A stretch of DNA of 36,881 nucleotides from Pseudoduganella buxea. Its GTDB lineage: Bacteria; Pseudomonadota; Gammaproteobacteria; Burkholderiales; Burkholderiaceae_D. Under the pieces are notes generated by a model. That model ran no database searches and was not told the DNA's origin. It saw only the letters and a list, made by a program, of their open reading frames with translations. The position numbers and the translations under genes are program-made. The stretch is taken from the NCBI RefSeq assembly GCF_009720835.1, contig NZ_WNKZ01000066.1, positions 1 to 36,881 on the forward strand, given 5' to 3'. This document shows positions 23,465-33,100 of the stretch, one piece after another (positions within the stretch are counted from its first letter, which is position 1; the number at the start of each line of letters is the position of its first letter).

Positions 23465-26371
23465 TCATTCGTCCAGGAACAGCTGCAAGGTCTGGCGTTT
23501 GAAGCCCGTATGCACCCGCTGTGTATGCCCGGTCGCATCCGTCACGCCGCGGGCGAGCACGCCCTCCGGGCCTTCGATGCGGTAGGCAACAAAGGCCATC
23601 GGCTCGCCGGAATGCTTGTCGAGCAACACGAACTGTTCGTCGTAGAGGGGTTTTGCCGACGGTAGCGCCGGCGCATTGAAACTGCCGTCGGCGGGACCCG
23701 CCAGCTCCTTCGATGTGGCCTTGAAGGACATCTTGCCGGGGCCGTGGAGCATGATGTTGCCGCCTTCGAGCTTCAGGTAGGCGCCCTGCGCCGTCAGCAT
23801 GACGTGCTGCTTGGCCGCCACCATCACGCTCTTGGCGACGCTGGCAACCGTCACCCGTTTTGCCGCCGCCAGCTTTGTCATGCCCGATTGGCTTTGCACG
23901 CTGGCCTTGCCGCTGGCTGCGTGCATGGCGAAGCCCGTCTCCTTATTGGGCTTGTCCCCGGCACTGGCTTTACCGTAGGTGAACAAGGTGATGCCATCCT
24001 TGAAGCCATTCAGCCAGCTGCCCTGGGCCGCGACATTGATGTCCTGGCCGGCCGTCAGGCTGGTGGTGGCGCCCGCGAACATCACGGCACTGGCTGGGGT
24101 GACGGCGACGATGCCGGCAGGCGCGCTGAGCTGCAGGTGCGGCTGGCTGAAGGCAGTGGCGGGATTCGTATGCTCGCCCCCATCGGTGGCATCGAGCGTG
24201 GCCAGCGTGTCCGCCAGTTCCGTGGTGGCCGGCAGTTTTGCCGGTGCCGGTTCACCGTCCAGTTTGGCGTTGTGCTGCTGTGCAGCCGATGCCAGCGATT
24301 CCTGCAAGGCCTTGCTGGCGCCGACCTGGCTGCCAGCCTCGCGTGCGTCCAGCTGCGTGCCGCTGGCATTGCCGCGCGCATCGGCAGAGAGCAGCAGACC
24401 CCTGCCCGCGCGCATTGCTAAGCCGTTTGCCGTCTTCAGCTCGGCTCCGAAGCCGGTGGGATGCAGGCGCCGGTTATCGGTCTGGTGACGCAGCATGCCA
24501 AGGTTCAGTTCGTCCATGCCGTCGTGGGCGGCCGCATGGCGCTGCAACGACAGCCGGGACTGGCCAGGCGAGTCGTCCAGTACCAGCTGGCTGTACGCAC
24601 CGGCGCCAGCCTGGCTGTCCTTCATTGCCTGGCTCTTGATGCCCGACAGTACGGCCGCGTGGGCGTGGCTGCCGCTTTCGCCGGGGAACCAGGCAGCGGC
24701 ATTTCCCGTACTGCCGCCCGGGCCGCCGGCAACCTGGTTGTATTGCGCGTCCATCTGGCCCCGGCCGTTGTAGACAGCGCCGATCACCACGGGCCGGTCG
24801 ATATCGCCTTCGAGGAAATCGACCAGCACTTCCTGGCCCACGCGCGGCAGTGCATGGCTGCCCCAGTTCGCTCCCGCCACCGGGGCCAGCGGCGTTGCCA
24901 CGCGCACCCAGGTGCCGGCCGTGTCGTCGCCCGGCGCACCCGTGTGGTTGTCGCCGGCCGGGTGGGCAAGGCGGCTTTGGCCCTGCTCGCCCCGTTGCCA
25001 GTGGAACTGCACCTTGACGCGGTGGTCTCGGTCCGTATGGATCACCGAACCGGCCGACCCGACGACGATGGCCGTCTGCTGCCCTTGTACCCGGGGCCGC
25101 TGCGGGTGGGCGTCCGGGCCGGTGCGGTAAGGCGTGCTGCTGCGGATGGCATCGATACGGTTGCGGTACAAGGGCCGCTCGCCCTTGCCGGGTCCCACCG
25201 CATGCAAGCTGGTGCCCTGCTCGCCGGCCAGCTGCAAGGCCAGCGCGCCTGGGCCCAGGCAGGCGGTCGCGCATGCCTGCAGCGCGGCTGTCAGGTTGTT
25301 GTGCATCAGGTGGACGACACGCACTACCGCGAAGGTGCGGGCGGCGTCGTCGGCGGCGTCCAGCTGGGCCTGGCCGTGCAGGGTGAACGTGGTACCTGGC
25401 GCCAGGGTGCGAACGGTGCCGGCGCCCACGTACAGCTCCGCCCCCGCCGTGACGCTTTCCAGGTGCCGGTCGGCCAGGCGCTGGCCGTGCTCGCGCGTGG
25501 TGTACGCATACTGACCCCGCGTGTCGTGGTCGGTGAGTGCCGCGCCGTGGCCGCCGGTGCTGACGGAACGCTGCCGCAGCGCGCGGTAATCCCAGCTGTC
25601 CAGCTCAACCGCGCCGGCCCGCAGGCGCTGTTCGATGCGCCAGCGGTCCATGCCGTCCTCCTTCATCACCGCACTGGACTGGGTGAAGCGCACCTGCGGC
25701 TGGAAGTTGGGCTGGAAAGCCCCGTTGTGATCGGCAATGACCATCGTGTGGCTGCCCAGGGACGGGCTGCCCGGGTCGTCCGTGTGCTCGAAGAAATGGA
25801 ACAGGCCCTCTTCCGCCATCAACCGTGCCACGAAGGCGAAATTGCTTTCCTGGTACTGCGTGGTGAGGCTGCGCACGGGGTAGACGTCGCGGTCGACGAT
25901 ATCGAAACGCCACTCGGGCGCGAGGCGCCCCTTGCTCTGGTATTCACGGAACACCGCGTCGATGATGTCGAACACCGTCATATGCTGGAACACCCGGCTG
26001 TCGCGTCCCAGGCTGGCAAAGCGGGTCCATGGCTCCAGGGTCAGGCGGTAGCGGGCCAGGCCGCCATCGGACCCGCTGTGCTCGACGGCGGTGACGTGAC
26101 CGTGAAACGGCCGCAGCACGTCGCGGCTGTGCGCCGTCATCAGTTGCAGCAGGGCGGGCTGGCCGATCAGCGATTTCAGGGAAAGGTTCGCGTCCACCGA
26201 CAGCGCGCTGATGGCAAATGAAAAGCCGTGGCTCAGGCCCTCTTCGCCGCGCACGCATTCGACCAGCAATGCGTCCTGTCCCAACGGGGTAGCAAGCCGT
26301 AATAAACTGTCCCGTTGGGACAAATCGGACGACGACAGCTGCCGCAGCAGCCTAAGGGACAGTCCAGCCAT
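23465..26371 (-). CDS. vgrG: type VI secretion tip protein VgrG with TTR-like C-terminal extension
   Basis: A 968-residue spike protein. Residues about 35-360 form the phage gp27-like base (FHGHVTAVEH, YQESNFAFVARLMAEEGLFHFFEH), and 430-545 the gp5 OB-fold (HALPRVGQEVLVDFLEGD, RPVVIGAVYNG). Repetitive needle and DUF2345-like regions follow at about 570-890 (KLEGGNIMLHGPGKMSFKA). The last 60 residues (about 905-968, DEQFVLLDKHSGEPMAFVAY...RGVTDATGHTQRV) resemble a transthyretin-like domain, known in some VgrGs to bind cargo. GGGGAG eight bases before the ATG supports the start. The next gene, 18 bases downstream, is the likely cargo. No baseplate or sheath genes are in view, so this is an orphan vgrG module. 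Confidence 0.95.
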   Translation of the reverse strand: MAGLSLRLLRQLSSSDLSQRDSLLRLATPLGQDALLVECVRGEEGLSHGFSFAISALSVDANLSLKSLIGQPALLQLMTAHSRDVLRPFHGHVTAVEHSGSDGGLARYRLTLEPWTRFASLGRDSRVFQHMTVFDIIDAVFREYQSKGRLAPEWRFDIVDRDVYPVRSLTTQYQESNFAFVARLMAEEGLFHFFEHTDDPGSPSLGSHTMVIADHNGAFQPNFQPQVRFTQSSAVMKEDGMDRWRIEQRLRAGAVELDSWDYRALRQRSVSTGGHGAALTDHDTRGQYAYTTREHGQRLADRHLESVTAGAELYVGAGTVRTLAPGTTFTLHGQAQLDAADDAARTFAVVRVVHLMHNNLTAALQACATACLGPGALALQLAGEQGTSLHAVGPGKGERPLYRNRIDAIRSSTPYRTGPDAHPQRPRVQGQQTAIVVGSAGSVIHTDRDHRVKVQFHWQRGEQGQSRLAHPAGDNHTGAPGDDTAGTWVRVATPLAPVAGANWGSHALPRVGQEVLVDFLEGDIDRPVVIGAVYNGRGQMDAQYNQVAGGPGGSTGNAAAWFPGESGSHAHAAVLSGIKSQAMKDSQAGAGAYSQLVLDDSPGQSRLSLQRHAAAHDGMDELNLGMLRHQTDNRRLHPTGFGAELKTANGLAMRAGRGLLLSADARGNASGTQLDAREAGSQVGASKALQESLASAAQQHNAKLDGEPAPAKLPATTELADTLATLDATDGGEHTNPATAFSQPHLQLSAPAGIVAVTPASAVMFAGATTSLTAGQDINVAAQGSWLNGFKDGITLFTYGKASAGDKPNKETGFAMHAASGKASVQSQSGMTKLAAAKRVTVASVAKSVMVAAKQHVMLTAQGAYLKLEGGNIMLHGPGKMSFKATSKELAGPADGSFNAPALPSAKPLYDEQFVLLDKHSGEPMAFVAYRIEGPEGVLARGVTDATGHTQRVHTGFKRQTLQLFLDE

Positions 26372-26561
26372 ATGCGCAACTCCCCGACAGATCGGTTCGG
26401 AATAGCAACGGCAAGACTTCCATCCGCAGCTCTGCGGGAAATCCTAAAGATCGCGGGGAAATGAATATGGCGCTACGTCAACAACACAGGCGGCAAAGGC
26501 CCGCAAGGCGACGGATACTGCGTTGAAGCAAGAGGGATGTAACAAGGACTACCAGGAGGGG

Positions 26562-26610
26562 TGGTGCGGCTGGCTGGGATCGAACCAGCGACCCTTGGCT
26601 TCGGAGGCCA
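26562..26610 (-). other. 3' half of a tRNA-Arg(CCG) gene, probable att site
   Basis: Read on the minus strand, this stretch gives an anticodon loop CTCCGAA (anticodon CCG), the 3' side of the anticodon stem, a short variable loop, a perfect T arm (GCTGG, loop TTCGATC, CCAGC), the 3' acceptor strand CAGCCGC and ACCA. The 5' acceptor strand GCGGCTG, the D arm and most of the 5' anticodon stem are absent; similarity ends at about 26610. A half tRNA ending in CCA is what site-specific integration into a tRNA gene leaves behind. By that logic the chromosome continues to the left and the island lies to the right. It cannot be a working tRNA. Confidence 0.8.
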
Positions 26611-26674
26611 TGCTGCTGAACCTTAGGGAGGTGCGCTGTTGCTGCAACTCCTTGATTCCACAGAGTATAGCAAC

Positions 26675-26692
26675 TGGCAACAAATGGCAACA
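26675..26692 (+). repeat. phased TGGCAACA repeats near the att fragment
   Basis: TGGCAACA occurs at 26675-26682 and 26685-26692, ten bases apart, on the same face of the helix. They lie 65-82 bases inside the presumed island from the tRNA fragment. Short phased repeats in this position resemble integrase arm-type or accessory binding sites, but no integrase gene is in view. Confidence 0.45.
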
Positions 26693-26969
26693 GTGGGCGG
26701 TAAAGGGAAGAAAATAGCCTGTTTTCTCCCCCAGAATTCTCCCCATCTTTCCGATACCATCAACTTGGAGAGCTGTCCGGGCTTAACGGGAACCTTGACC
26801 ATTTCAGCAGCTTGGCACACGCCCCCCCCCCTTATCTTCATCACAGCGACGCCAGCATTGGCGGCGCGCACCTAGACGGCAAGACTTCGTTCCTTTCAGG
26901 ATACATGCGCCCATTGTTCAGCCCCTTCGCCACAAATTGTTGGATGTTCTAACTCTTAATCAATGGGCA

Positions 26970-26998
26970 TTGCCGCCTTGAAAATTTTGCACTATTCT
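26970..26998 (+). promoter_or_regulatory. possible promoter of the HTH/helicase/restriction operon
   Basis: TTGCCG (26970-26975) and TATTCT (26993-26998) with 17-base spacing lie just ahead of the GTG at 27032. Transcription near 27005 would give a leader of about 27 bases. The match is fair, and the HTH protein encoded first could bind here, which is untested. Confidence 0.4.
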
Positions 26999-27031
26999 GT
27001 CGTCTTCTGCCTAACATAACCATCACCTCCG

Positions 27032-27238
27032 GTGCAAAACGATATCAGCGAGGGCGAGATCCTCACAATTAAGCATGTGGCAGACTACCTGAAGGTCACT
27101 GAACGGACTATCTACAGGCTAGCTGCCGCCAAGCAAATCCCGGCCTTCAAGGTGGGCGGAAGCTGGCGGTTCCGGAAAGCTGATATCGACGATTGGATAG
27201 CGACCCAATCTCAGGACGCGGAGAGAGACGCAGGTTGA
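27032..27238 (+). CDS. excisionase-family helix-turn-helix protein
   Basis: A 68-residue protein made almost entirely of a MerR-like/excisionase HTH: ILTIKHVADYLKVTERTIYR, then IPAFKVGGSWRFRKADIDDW, the pattern of the small Xis-type DNA-binding family. It begins with GTG and I see no clear ribosome-binding site. Its stop overlaps the TTG start of the helicase gene (TTGA), so the two are probably translationally coupled. As first gene of the operon it may be an autoregulator or a DNA-targeting subunit. Because it sits beside a tRNA-type att site it could also be a true excisionase, but the coupling to the helicase argues for a role in the restriction-like system. Confidence 0.78.
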   Translation: MQNDISEGEILTIKHVADYLKVTERTIYRLAAAKQIPAFKVGGSWRFRKADIDDWIATQSQDAERDAG

Positions 27239-30150
27239 TATCCGCCTACCATGCCAAGTACTACGCCCACGAGCTGACCCGACGGCACACGGCCGACGGC
27301 GTTGATCGCCTGTCGCAGTCCCTGTTCGATGCCAGCGTAGATCTGAACCCCCACCAGATCGATGCGGCCCTTTTTGCGCTGCGCAACCCGCTTCAGGAAG
27401 GCGTGCTGCTGGCCGACGAAGTGGGCCTCGGCAAGACCATCGAAGCCTCGCTGGTGGTTTGCCAGTACTGGGCAGAACGCCGCCGCCGCTTGTTGGTGAT
27501 CTGCCCCGCCAGCCTGCGCAAGCAGTGGGCGCAAGAGCTTCACGACAAGTTCGCCGTGCCCACCACTGTTGTGGATGCCGTCTCTCTACGCAAGAAATCC
27601 GCTGGCGACATTCTCTCCACCTTGCAAGGGATGGTCGGCAAGGCCGTCATCATCATGTCCTACCAGTTCGCCGCCAAGCTGGAAGCGGAGCTGCGCGCCG
27701 TGCCGTGGGACGTAGTGGTCATCGACGAGGCACACAAGCTGCGCAACGCGCACCGCGCCAGCAACCGCACCGGGCAGGCGCTCAAGCGCGCCCTGCATGG
27801 CCGCAAGAAGCTACTGCTTACCGCCACGCCGCTCCAGAACTCGCTGATAGAGCTTTATGGCTTGTCCACATTGATCGACGAGCACTTGTTCGGCGACGAA
27901 ACCGCCTTCCGCAAGCAGTTCATGAACAGTGCCACCGGCATGGACGAGCTGCGCGAGCGCCTCGGCAGCTTCACCAAGCGCACCTTGCGGCGCGACGTGC
28001 TGGAATACATCAAGTACACCGAGCGCAAGGCGCTGACGCAACCGTTCAATCCCACCGACGACGAGCAGGCGCTTTACGAGCGCATCTCGGCCTTCCTGCA
28101 AAAGGAAGACTCCTATGCACTACCCAAACAGCACCGCCATCTGACGTCGCTGATCCTGCGCAAGCTGCTGGCATCCAGCTCCCACGCGGTCGCCGCCACG
28201 CTCATCACCATCCGCGAACGGTTGCAAAACCTGCTGGCGGCGGGCGCGACGGAAGACGACGGCACTGAGCTGGTTGAGCAACTGATCGCCGAGGACGATC
28301 TGGAACACGACTATCTGGACGAGGAAGCCAGCGAGGACGAAGAATCCTCTCGCCCCCTCCTGCCCAGGTCAGCCGAAGACGGCAAACCCAACCCCAACGC
28401 CACCAGTATCTTCATCTCCGCCGAGATCGAGGAACTCAGCGCCTTCATCGACGCCGCGCAGGCACTGCAAACCGACACCAAGGCGCAGGCACTGCTCAAG
28501 GCGCTCATGCTGGGCTTCGGCAAGATGGCCGAACTGCGCGCGCCGCGCAAGGCCATTATCTTTACGGAGTCCAGGCGCACGCAGGAATACCTGCATCGCT
28601 TCCTCTCGGCGAACGGTTACACGGGAAAGCTGGTGCTGTTCTCCGGCGCCAACACCCACGACGAATCCACCGCTATCTATCAACGCTGGCTTGCGGAGTT
28701 CAAGGGAACGGATCGCATCACCGGCTCGCCTCAGGTGGACAGGCGCACCGCGCTGATCGACCACTTCCGCCGGGACGACGGCACGGGCGCGGAAATCATG
28801 ATCGCCACCGAAGCCGCCGCCGAAGGTGTCAATCTCCAGTTCTGCGCTCTCATCATCAACTACGACTTGCCGTGGAACCCGCAACGCGTAGAGCAGCGCA
28901 TTGGCCGCTGCCACCGTTACGGCCAACGCTACGACGTGGTGGTCATCAACTTTCTCAACACCCGCAACCAGGCCGACCAACGCGTGTTGGAGCTGCTCAC
29001 CGAAAAATTCAGCCTGTTCTCCGGCGTGTTCGGCGCTAGCGACGAAGTGCTGGGCCGCATCGAAGGGGGCCTCGACTTCGAAAAGCGAGTGCTCCAGATC
29101 TACGACACCTGCCGCCAGCCGGAGCAGATTGAGGCCGCCTTCAACAAGTTGCAAACGGAACTGGAAGATGTCATCGCCGACCGGGTCAAGGACACCCAGT
29201 TCCAGTTGCTGGAAAACTTCGACGAGGACGTCCACGACCGCCTCAAACTGCGCCTAGACGAAGCCGAAGCCCGCCTCGACAAACTGGGCCGCTGGTTCTG
29301 GGGTGTCACTCGTTACGCCTTGAGCGAGCGCGCCCGTTTCGACGAACAGTCCTACGCCTTCTCCTTAAGCACGCCGCCAGACCGCATCGCGCCAGGCCGT
29401 TATCAGCTCATTCGTGGCGCTGCCCAGCCGGACATGCTGGCTCACGCCTACCGTCTGAGCCACCCACTGGGCGAGTGGAGCATCGACGCCAGCCTCGTCG
29501 CGCCCACCCCTGCTGCTACGGTGAAGCTCGACTATGTCAAGCACGGCGCGCGCATCTCTGTGGTTGAGAAGCTGCGCGGCAAATCAGGTTGGCTCACGCT
29601 AGCACGGCTGGAAGTCACCGCCTTCGAGACATCCGAGGCGTTGCTGTTTTCCGGCCTCACCGACGACGGCGAACCGCTGGATCAGGAAACCTGCGAGAAG
29701 TTGATGAGCATCCCGTCAGCCGGGGAGCCAGTCGCGCTGCACTCCGCCGTGCCGCATGCCTTAGCGGCAAACAGCCAGCGCGCGGTCGCCGCCACCATCG
29801 CGCAGGTGCTGGAGGCCAACCAGCGCTTGTTCAATGAGGAACGCGAAAAGCTGGAACGCTGGGCCGACGACAAACTGCTGGCCGCTGAGGACGCCCTGAA
29901 GAACACCAAGGCCCGCATTGCACAGCTGAAACGCGACGCGCGCAAGGCCGCCACTTTGCAAGAGCAAGAAGGCATCCAGCGCGAGCTTTCGGAACTGGAA
30001 CGCAAACAGCGCCGTCTGCGGCAGGAGATCTTCACCGTCGAGGACGAGATCATCGCCAAGCGCGACGAACTCATCGCCTCGCTCCAGCAGCGGCTGCAAG
30101 AAAAGACATCCAGCGAAACTTTGTTCAGCATCCGCTGGCAGGTCGCCTGA
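27235..30150 (+). CDS. SNF2-family helicase/translocase of a restriction-like operon
   Basis: A 971-residue SF2 ATPase of the SNF2/HepA type. Motif I is DEVGLGKT (61-68), motif II DEAH (164-167), motif III LLTATPLQNS, and the C-terminal lobe has FTESRRTQEYL, EAAAEGVNLQFC and motif VI QRIGRCHRYGQ (about 554). An acidic insertion (EDDLEHDYLDEEASEDEESS) lies between the lobes. The last third ends in a long charged coiled coil (about 860-960). SNF2 proteins move along double-stranded DNA without full unwinding. The frame is open to a TTG at 27193, but the TTG at 27235, overlapping the HTH stop and behind GGAGAG, is more plausible. It resembles DrmD of DISARM in family, but the neighbours differ. 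Confidence 0.9.
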   Translation: MISAYHAKYYAHELTRRHTADGVDRLSQSLFDASVDLNPHQIDAALFALRNPLQEGVLLADEVGLGKTIEASLVVCQYWAERRRRLLVICPASLRKQWAQELHDKFAVPTTVVDAVSLRKKSAGDILSTLQGMVGKAVIIMSYQFAAKLEAELRAVPWDVVVIDEAHKLRNAHRASNRTGQALKRALHGRKKLLLTATPLQNSLIELYGLSTLIDEHLFGDETAFRKQFMNSATGMDELRERLGSFTKRTLRRDVLEYIKYTERKALTQPFNPTDDEQALYERISAFLQKEDSYALPKQHRHLTSLILRKLLASSSHAVAATLITIRERLQNLLAAGATEDDGTELVEQLIAEDDLEHDYLDEEASEDEESSRPLLPRSAEDGKPNPNATSIFISAEIEELSAFIDAAQALQTDTKAQALLKALMLGFGKMAELRAPRKAIIFTESRRTQEYLHRFLSANGYTGKLVLFSGANTHDESTAIYQRWLAEFKGTDRITGSPQVDRRTALIDHFRRDDGTGAEIMIATEAAAEGVNLQFCALIINYDLPWNPQRVEQRIGRCHRYGQRYDVVVINFLNTRNQADQRVLELLTEKFSLFSGVFGASDEVLGRIEGGLDFEKRVLQIYDTCRQPEQIEAAFNKLQTELEDVIADRVKDTQFQLLENFDEDVHDRLKLRLDEAEARLDKLGRWFWGVTRYALSERARFDEQSYAFSLSTPPDRIAPGRYQLIRGAAQPDMLAHAYRLSHPLGEWSIDASLVAPTPAATVKLDYVKHGARISVVEKLRGKSGWLTLARLEVTAFETSEALLFSGLTDDGEPLDQETCEKLMSIPSAGEPVALHSAVPHALAANSQRAVAATIAQVLEANQRLFNEEREKLERWADDKLLAAEDALKNTKARIAQLKRDARKAATLQEQEGIQRELSELERKQRRLRQEIFTVEDEIIAKRDELIASLQQRLQEKTSSETLFSIRWQVA

Positions 30151-30197
30151 AAGACCCATTCACCACGAACCAGACCCCCCCGAGATCCAGGCACCAC

Positions 30198-33100
30198 ATG
30201 ACCAATAAACACAACCCCAAGTTTCAAGAACTTATAGCCAAGCTGCGCGAGATTTTTCAGATTGACCGCCCCGAACTCGACTTCGGCATTTACCGCATTC
30301 TCAACGCCCGCGCGGGCGAGATCAACGACTATCTGGAGAACCGGCTGGCCGACAAGGTACAGGCCGCGCTCTCGGCGGGCAGCGCCGCCAGCGCCATGCA
30401 ATTGCAGGCCGATCTGGACGAAGCAATCAAGCAGGCGCAGGCACTGGGCGCGAATCCCGATGATCTGCCCAAGGTCAAGGATCTACGCGCCCGGCTGAAG
30501 GCCGCCACCACAGGTAGGAGCGAGCACGAGAACGCCGTGTTCTCGCACCTGTTGGCCTTCTTCTCGCGCTACTACGAGCAGGGCGACTTCATCAGTCAGC
30601 GCCGTTACAAGGGCGACACCTATGCAATCCCCTACGCGGGTGAGGAGGTGATGCTGCACTGGGCCAACAAGGATCAGTACTACACTAAGAGCGGCGAGAA
30701 TTTCAGCAATTACAGCTTCAAGCTCGATGACGGACGCACCGTGCATTTCCGGCTAGTGGCCGCCGACACCGCGAAGGACAACCGCAAGGACAACGACAAA
30801 GAGCGTCGCTTCGCACTGGTCGAGAAAAGGATCGTCATCCGCATTGACGATCAGGGCGACGAGTACGAGGAAGAGATCCTGCCGGTGGAAGAAGTGGACG
30901 GCGCGAACGGAAAGGAGCTGATCGTCCGCTTCGACTACGCCACCCAGCCAAAGGGCACGAAGCAGGAGGCGCTGGTCACGAAGGCAGTGGAAGCCGTGCT
31001 GGCCGATGTTGCCGTTAAAGCACGCTGGCTGGCCTTGGGCAACCGCATGCCAACCGAGAAAAACCCGCAGCGCACCTTGCTGGGAAAGTCCCTGACCGAC
31101 TACACCACCAAGAACACGGCGGACTACTTTATCCACAAGGACCTTGGTGGCTTCCTGCGGCGCGAGCTGGACTTCTACATCAAGAACGAAGTCATGCACC
31201 TGGACGATGTGCAGAACGCGGGTGCGATTGCAGACATCGAGAAATCATTGCGAATGATTCAGTGCCTGCGTGCCATTGCGCTAGAACTGATCGCCTTCCT
31301 CGCGCAATTGGAGGACTTCCAGAAGAAGCTGTGGCTGAAGAAAAAGTTCGTGGTGTCCAGCCATTACTGCATCACGCTGGATCGGGTGCCGGAGGAATTG
31401 CGCCCTGAGGTTGCGGCGAACGGACGGCAGTGGGCGCAGTGGAAGCAATTGGGCGTATGGGATGGCGACAAGCCGGGGACGGCGGAGGATTTGAAGGCTG
31501 CGCCGTATCGGATGGTGGATACGAGTCTGTTTGATGGTGAGGTCGTGCATAAGCTGGTGGCAAGCATCGAGGACATTGATGCAAGTGTGAACGGTCTGCT
31601 CATCAATGGCGATAATTTTCAGGGTCTATCGTTGTTACAGACGAAGTACCGCGAACGTGTGACTTGCATTTACATTGATCCTCCGTATAACACGGACGCT
31701 TCAGCGATTATTTACAAGAACGGATACAAAGACTCCTCCTGGCTCTCTTTGATCCAGACAAGGCTTGATCTGGCAAAGCGTCTCATGCAGGAAGATTCGC
31801 TGATTAGCGTTGCCATTGATGACCAGGAGGCGTCTCCGCTAGTCCAAGTGCTTAACTCGACGTTCGAGAAGCAAGTTGGTGTTGCTGTAGTCAAATCAAA
31901 CCCTCAAAGCCGGAAGACAAAGGGTAAGTTTTCCCCTGTTCATGAATACGCCTTCTTTTATGGGAAAAGTGAGAAGTCTTTGCCGTACACCATTGGATAC
32001 AGCGCAAGCAAAGCTGCTCGATATCCATTAGAGGATGAGCAAGGGAGATACGCATGGATGAATTTCATTCGAGCTGGAAGCAACGATTTACGAACAGATC
32101 GACCAAGGCTCTATTACCCGATTGCAGTGAGCGCTTCGAATAAGCTAAGAATCTTGAAAATGGAGTGGAATGAGGAAAGGCAGGCGTATGACTTGCTGGA
32201 ACAGCCCGATGCGGACGAATCGCTCGTCTATCCAATCCGAGAGGTAGATGGAACCCCTGTCGAGAAAAACTGGCAGCGTGGCCATATTCGGGTCAGTGGA
32301 GAGTATGCAGAACATCGCGTTCGCCGTAATGCAGAAGGCGAAATCAGTATTGACTTCAAGACCAGAATGGACGACGAAGCAGCGCCCGTGACTTGGTGGG
32401 ACAAGGGTGAGTACGCCTCTGCGAATTATGGGGCGCCGGAGCAGAAGGAGTACTTTGGAGAAAAACTGTTCGATTTCCCAAAAGCAAAAAAACTGGTCGA
32501 AGATGCAATTCGCGCATGTGGTGCGGCAGAGCCTGAAAGCATCACGCTGGATTTCTTTGCCGGCTCAGGCACCACTGGGGAAGCCGTACTTCGGATTGGA
32601 CGAGAAACAAAAGGGACTCATCGATTTATTCTTGTTGAGCAAGGAAGCTATTTCGATACGATCGTCAAGCCACGCATCCAGAAGGTCATCTATTCCGCCG
32701 ACTGGAAGGATGGTAGGCCGACCGCCGCAGAAACGGGGATCTCCCACTGCTTCAAAGTCCTCAAGCTCGAAAGCTATGAAGACGCCCTGAACAACCTGCA
32801 ACTGCGTCGCACTGCCGCGCAGGGCGACCTGCTGAACGCGCTTCCGGAAACAGCCAAGGACGATTTCCTGCTGCGTTACATGCTCGACGTGGAAAGTCGT
32901 GACTCGCTACTGTCGGTGGCAGACTTCAAGAAGCCCTTCGACTACACCCTGAACGTAGCCGTGGATTCAGCGGGCGCATTCGAGCCGCGCAAGATCGATC
33001 TCGTGGAAACCTTCAACTACCTGGTCGGCCTTCGCGTCAAGCACATTGATGCCCAGCTGCAGCGCGGCTTCACCACCGTCAACGGGACGCTGCCTAGCGG

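Larger units (their letters stand above)
26372..27031. other. island boundary region without genes
   Basis: This 660-base stretch lies between vgrG and the HTH gene. The left part (26372-26561) should be ancestral chromosome with the vgrG promoter. Then come a tRNA-Arg fragment, two phased repeats, a run of ten Cs at 26822-26831 and a candidate promoter for the restriction-like operon. GC content is lower than in the EPS region. Short frames here lack ribosome-binding sites and family features. Confidence 0.6.

Noticed and set aside
24461..26221. 586-codon plus-strand frame opposite vgrG
   Set aside because: VgrG domains on the minus strand are unambiguous; this frame has no motifs or ribosome-binding site.
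26562..26640. Functional tRNA-Arg gene
   Set aside because: The 5' acceptor strand, the D arm and most of the 5' anticodon stem are absent, so it cannot fold as a tRNA.
26639..26875. 78-codon frame between the tRNA fragment and the HTH gene
   Set aside because: Runs through the repeat pair and the C10 tract, no ribosome-binding site, no recognisable protein features.
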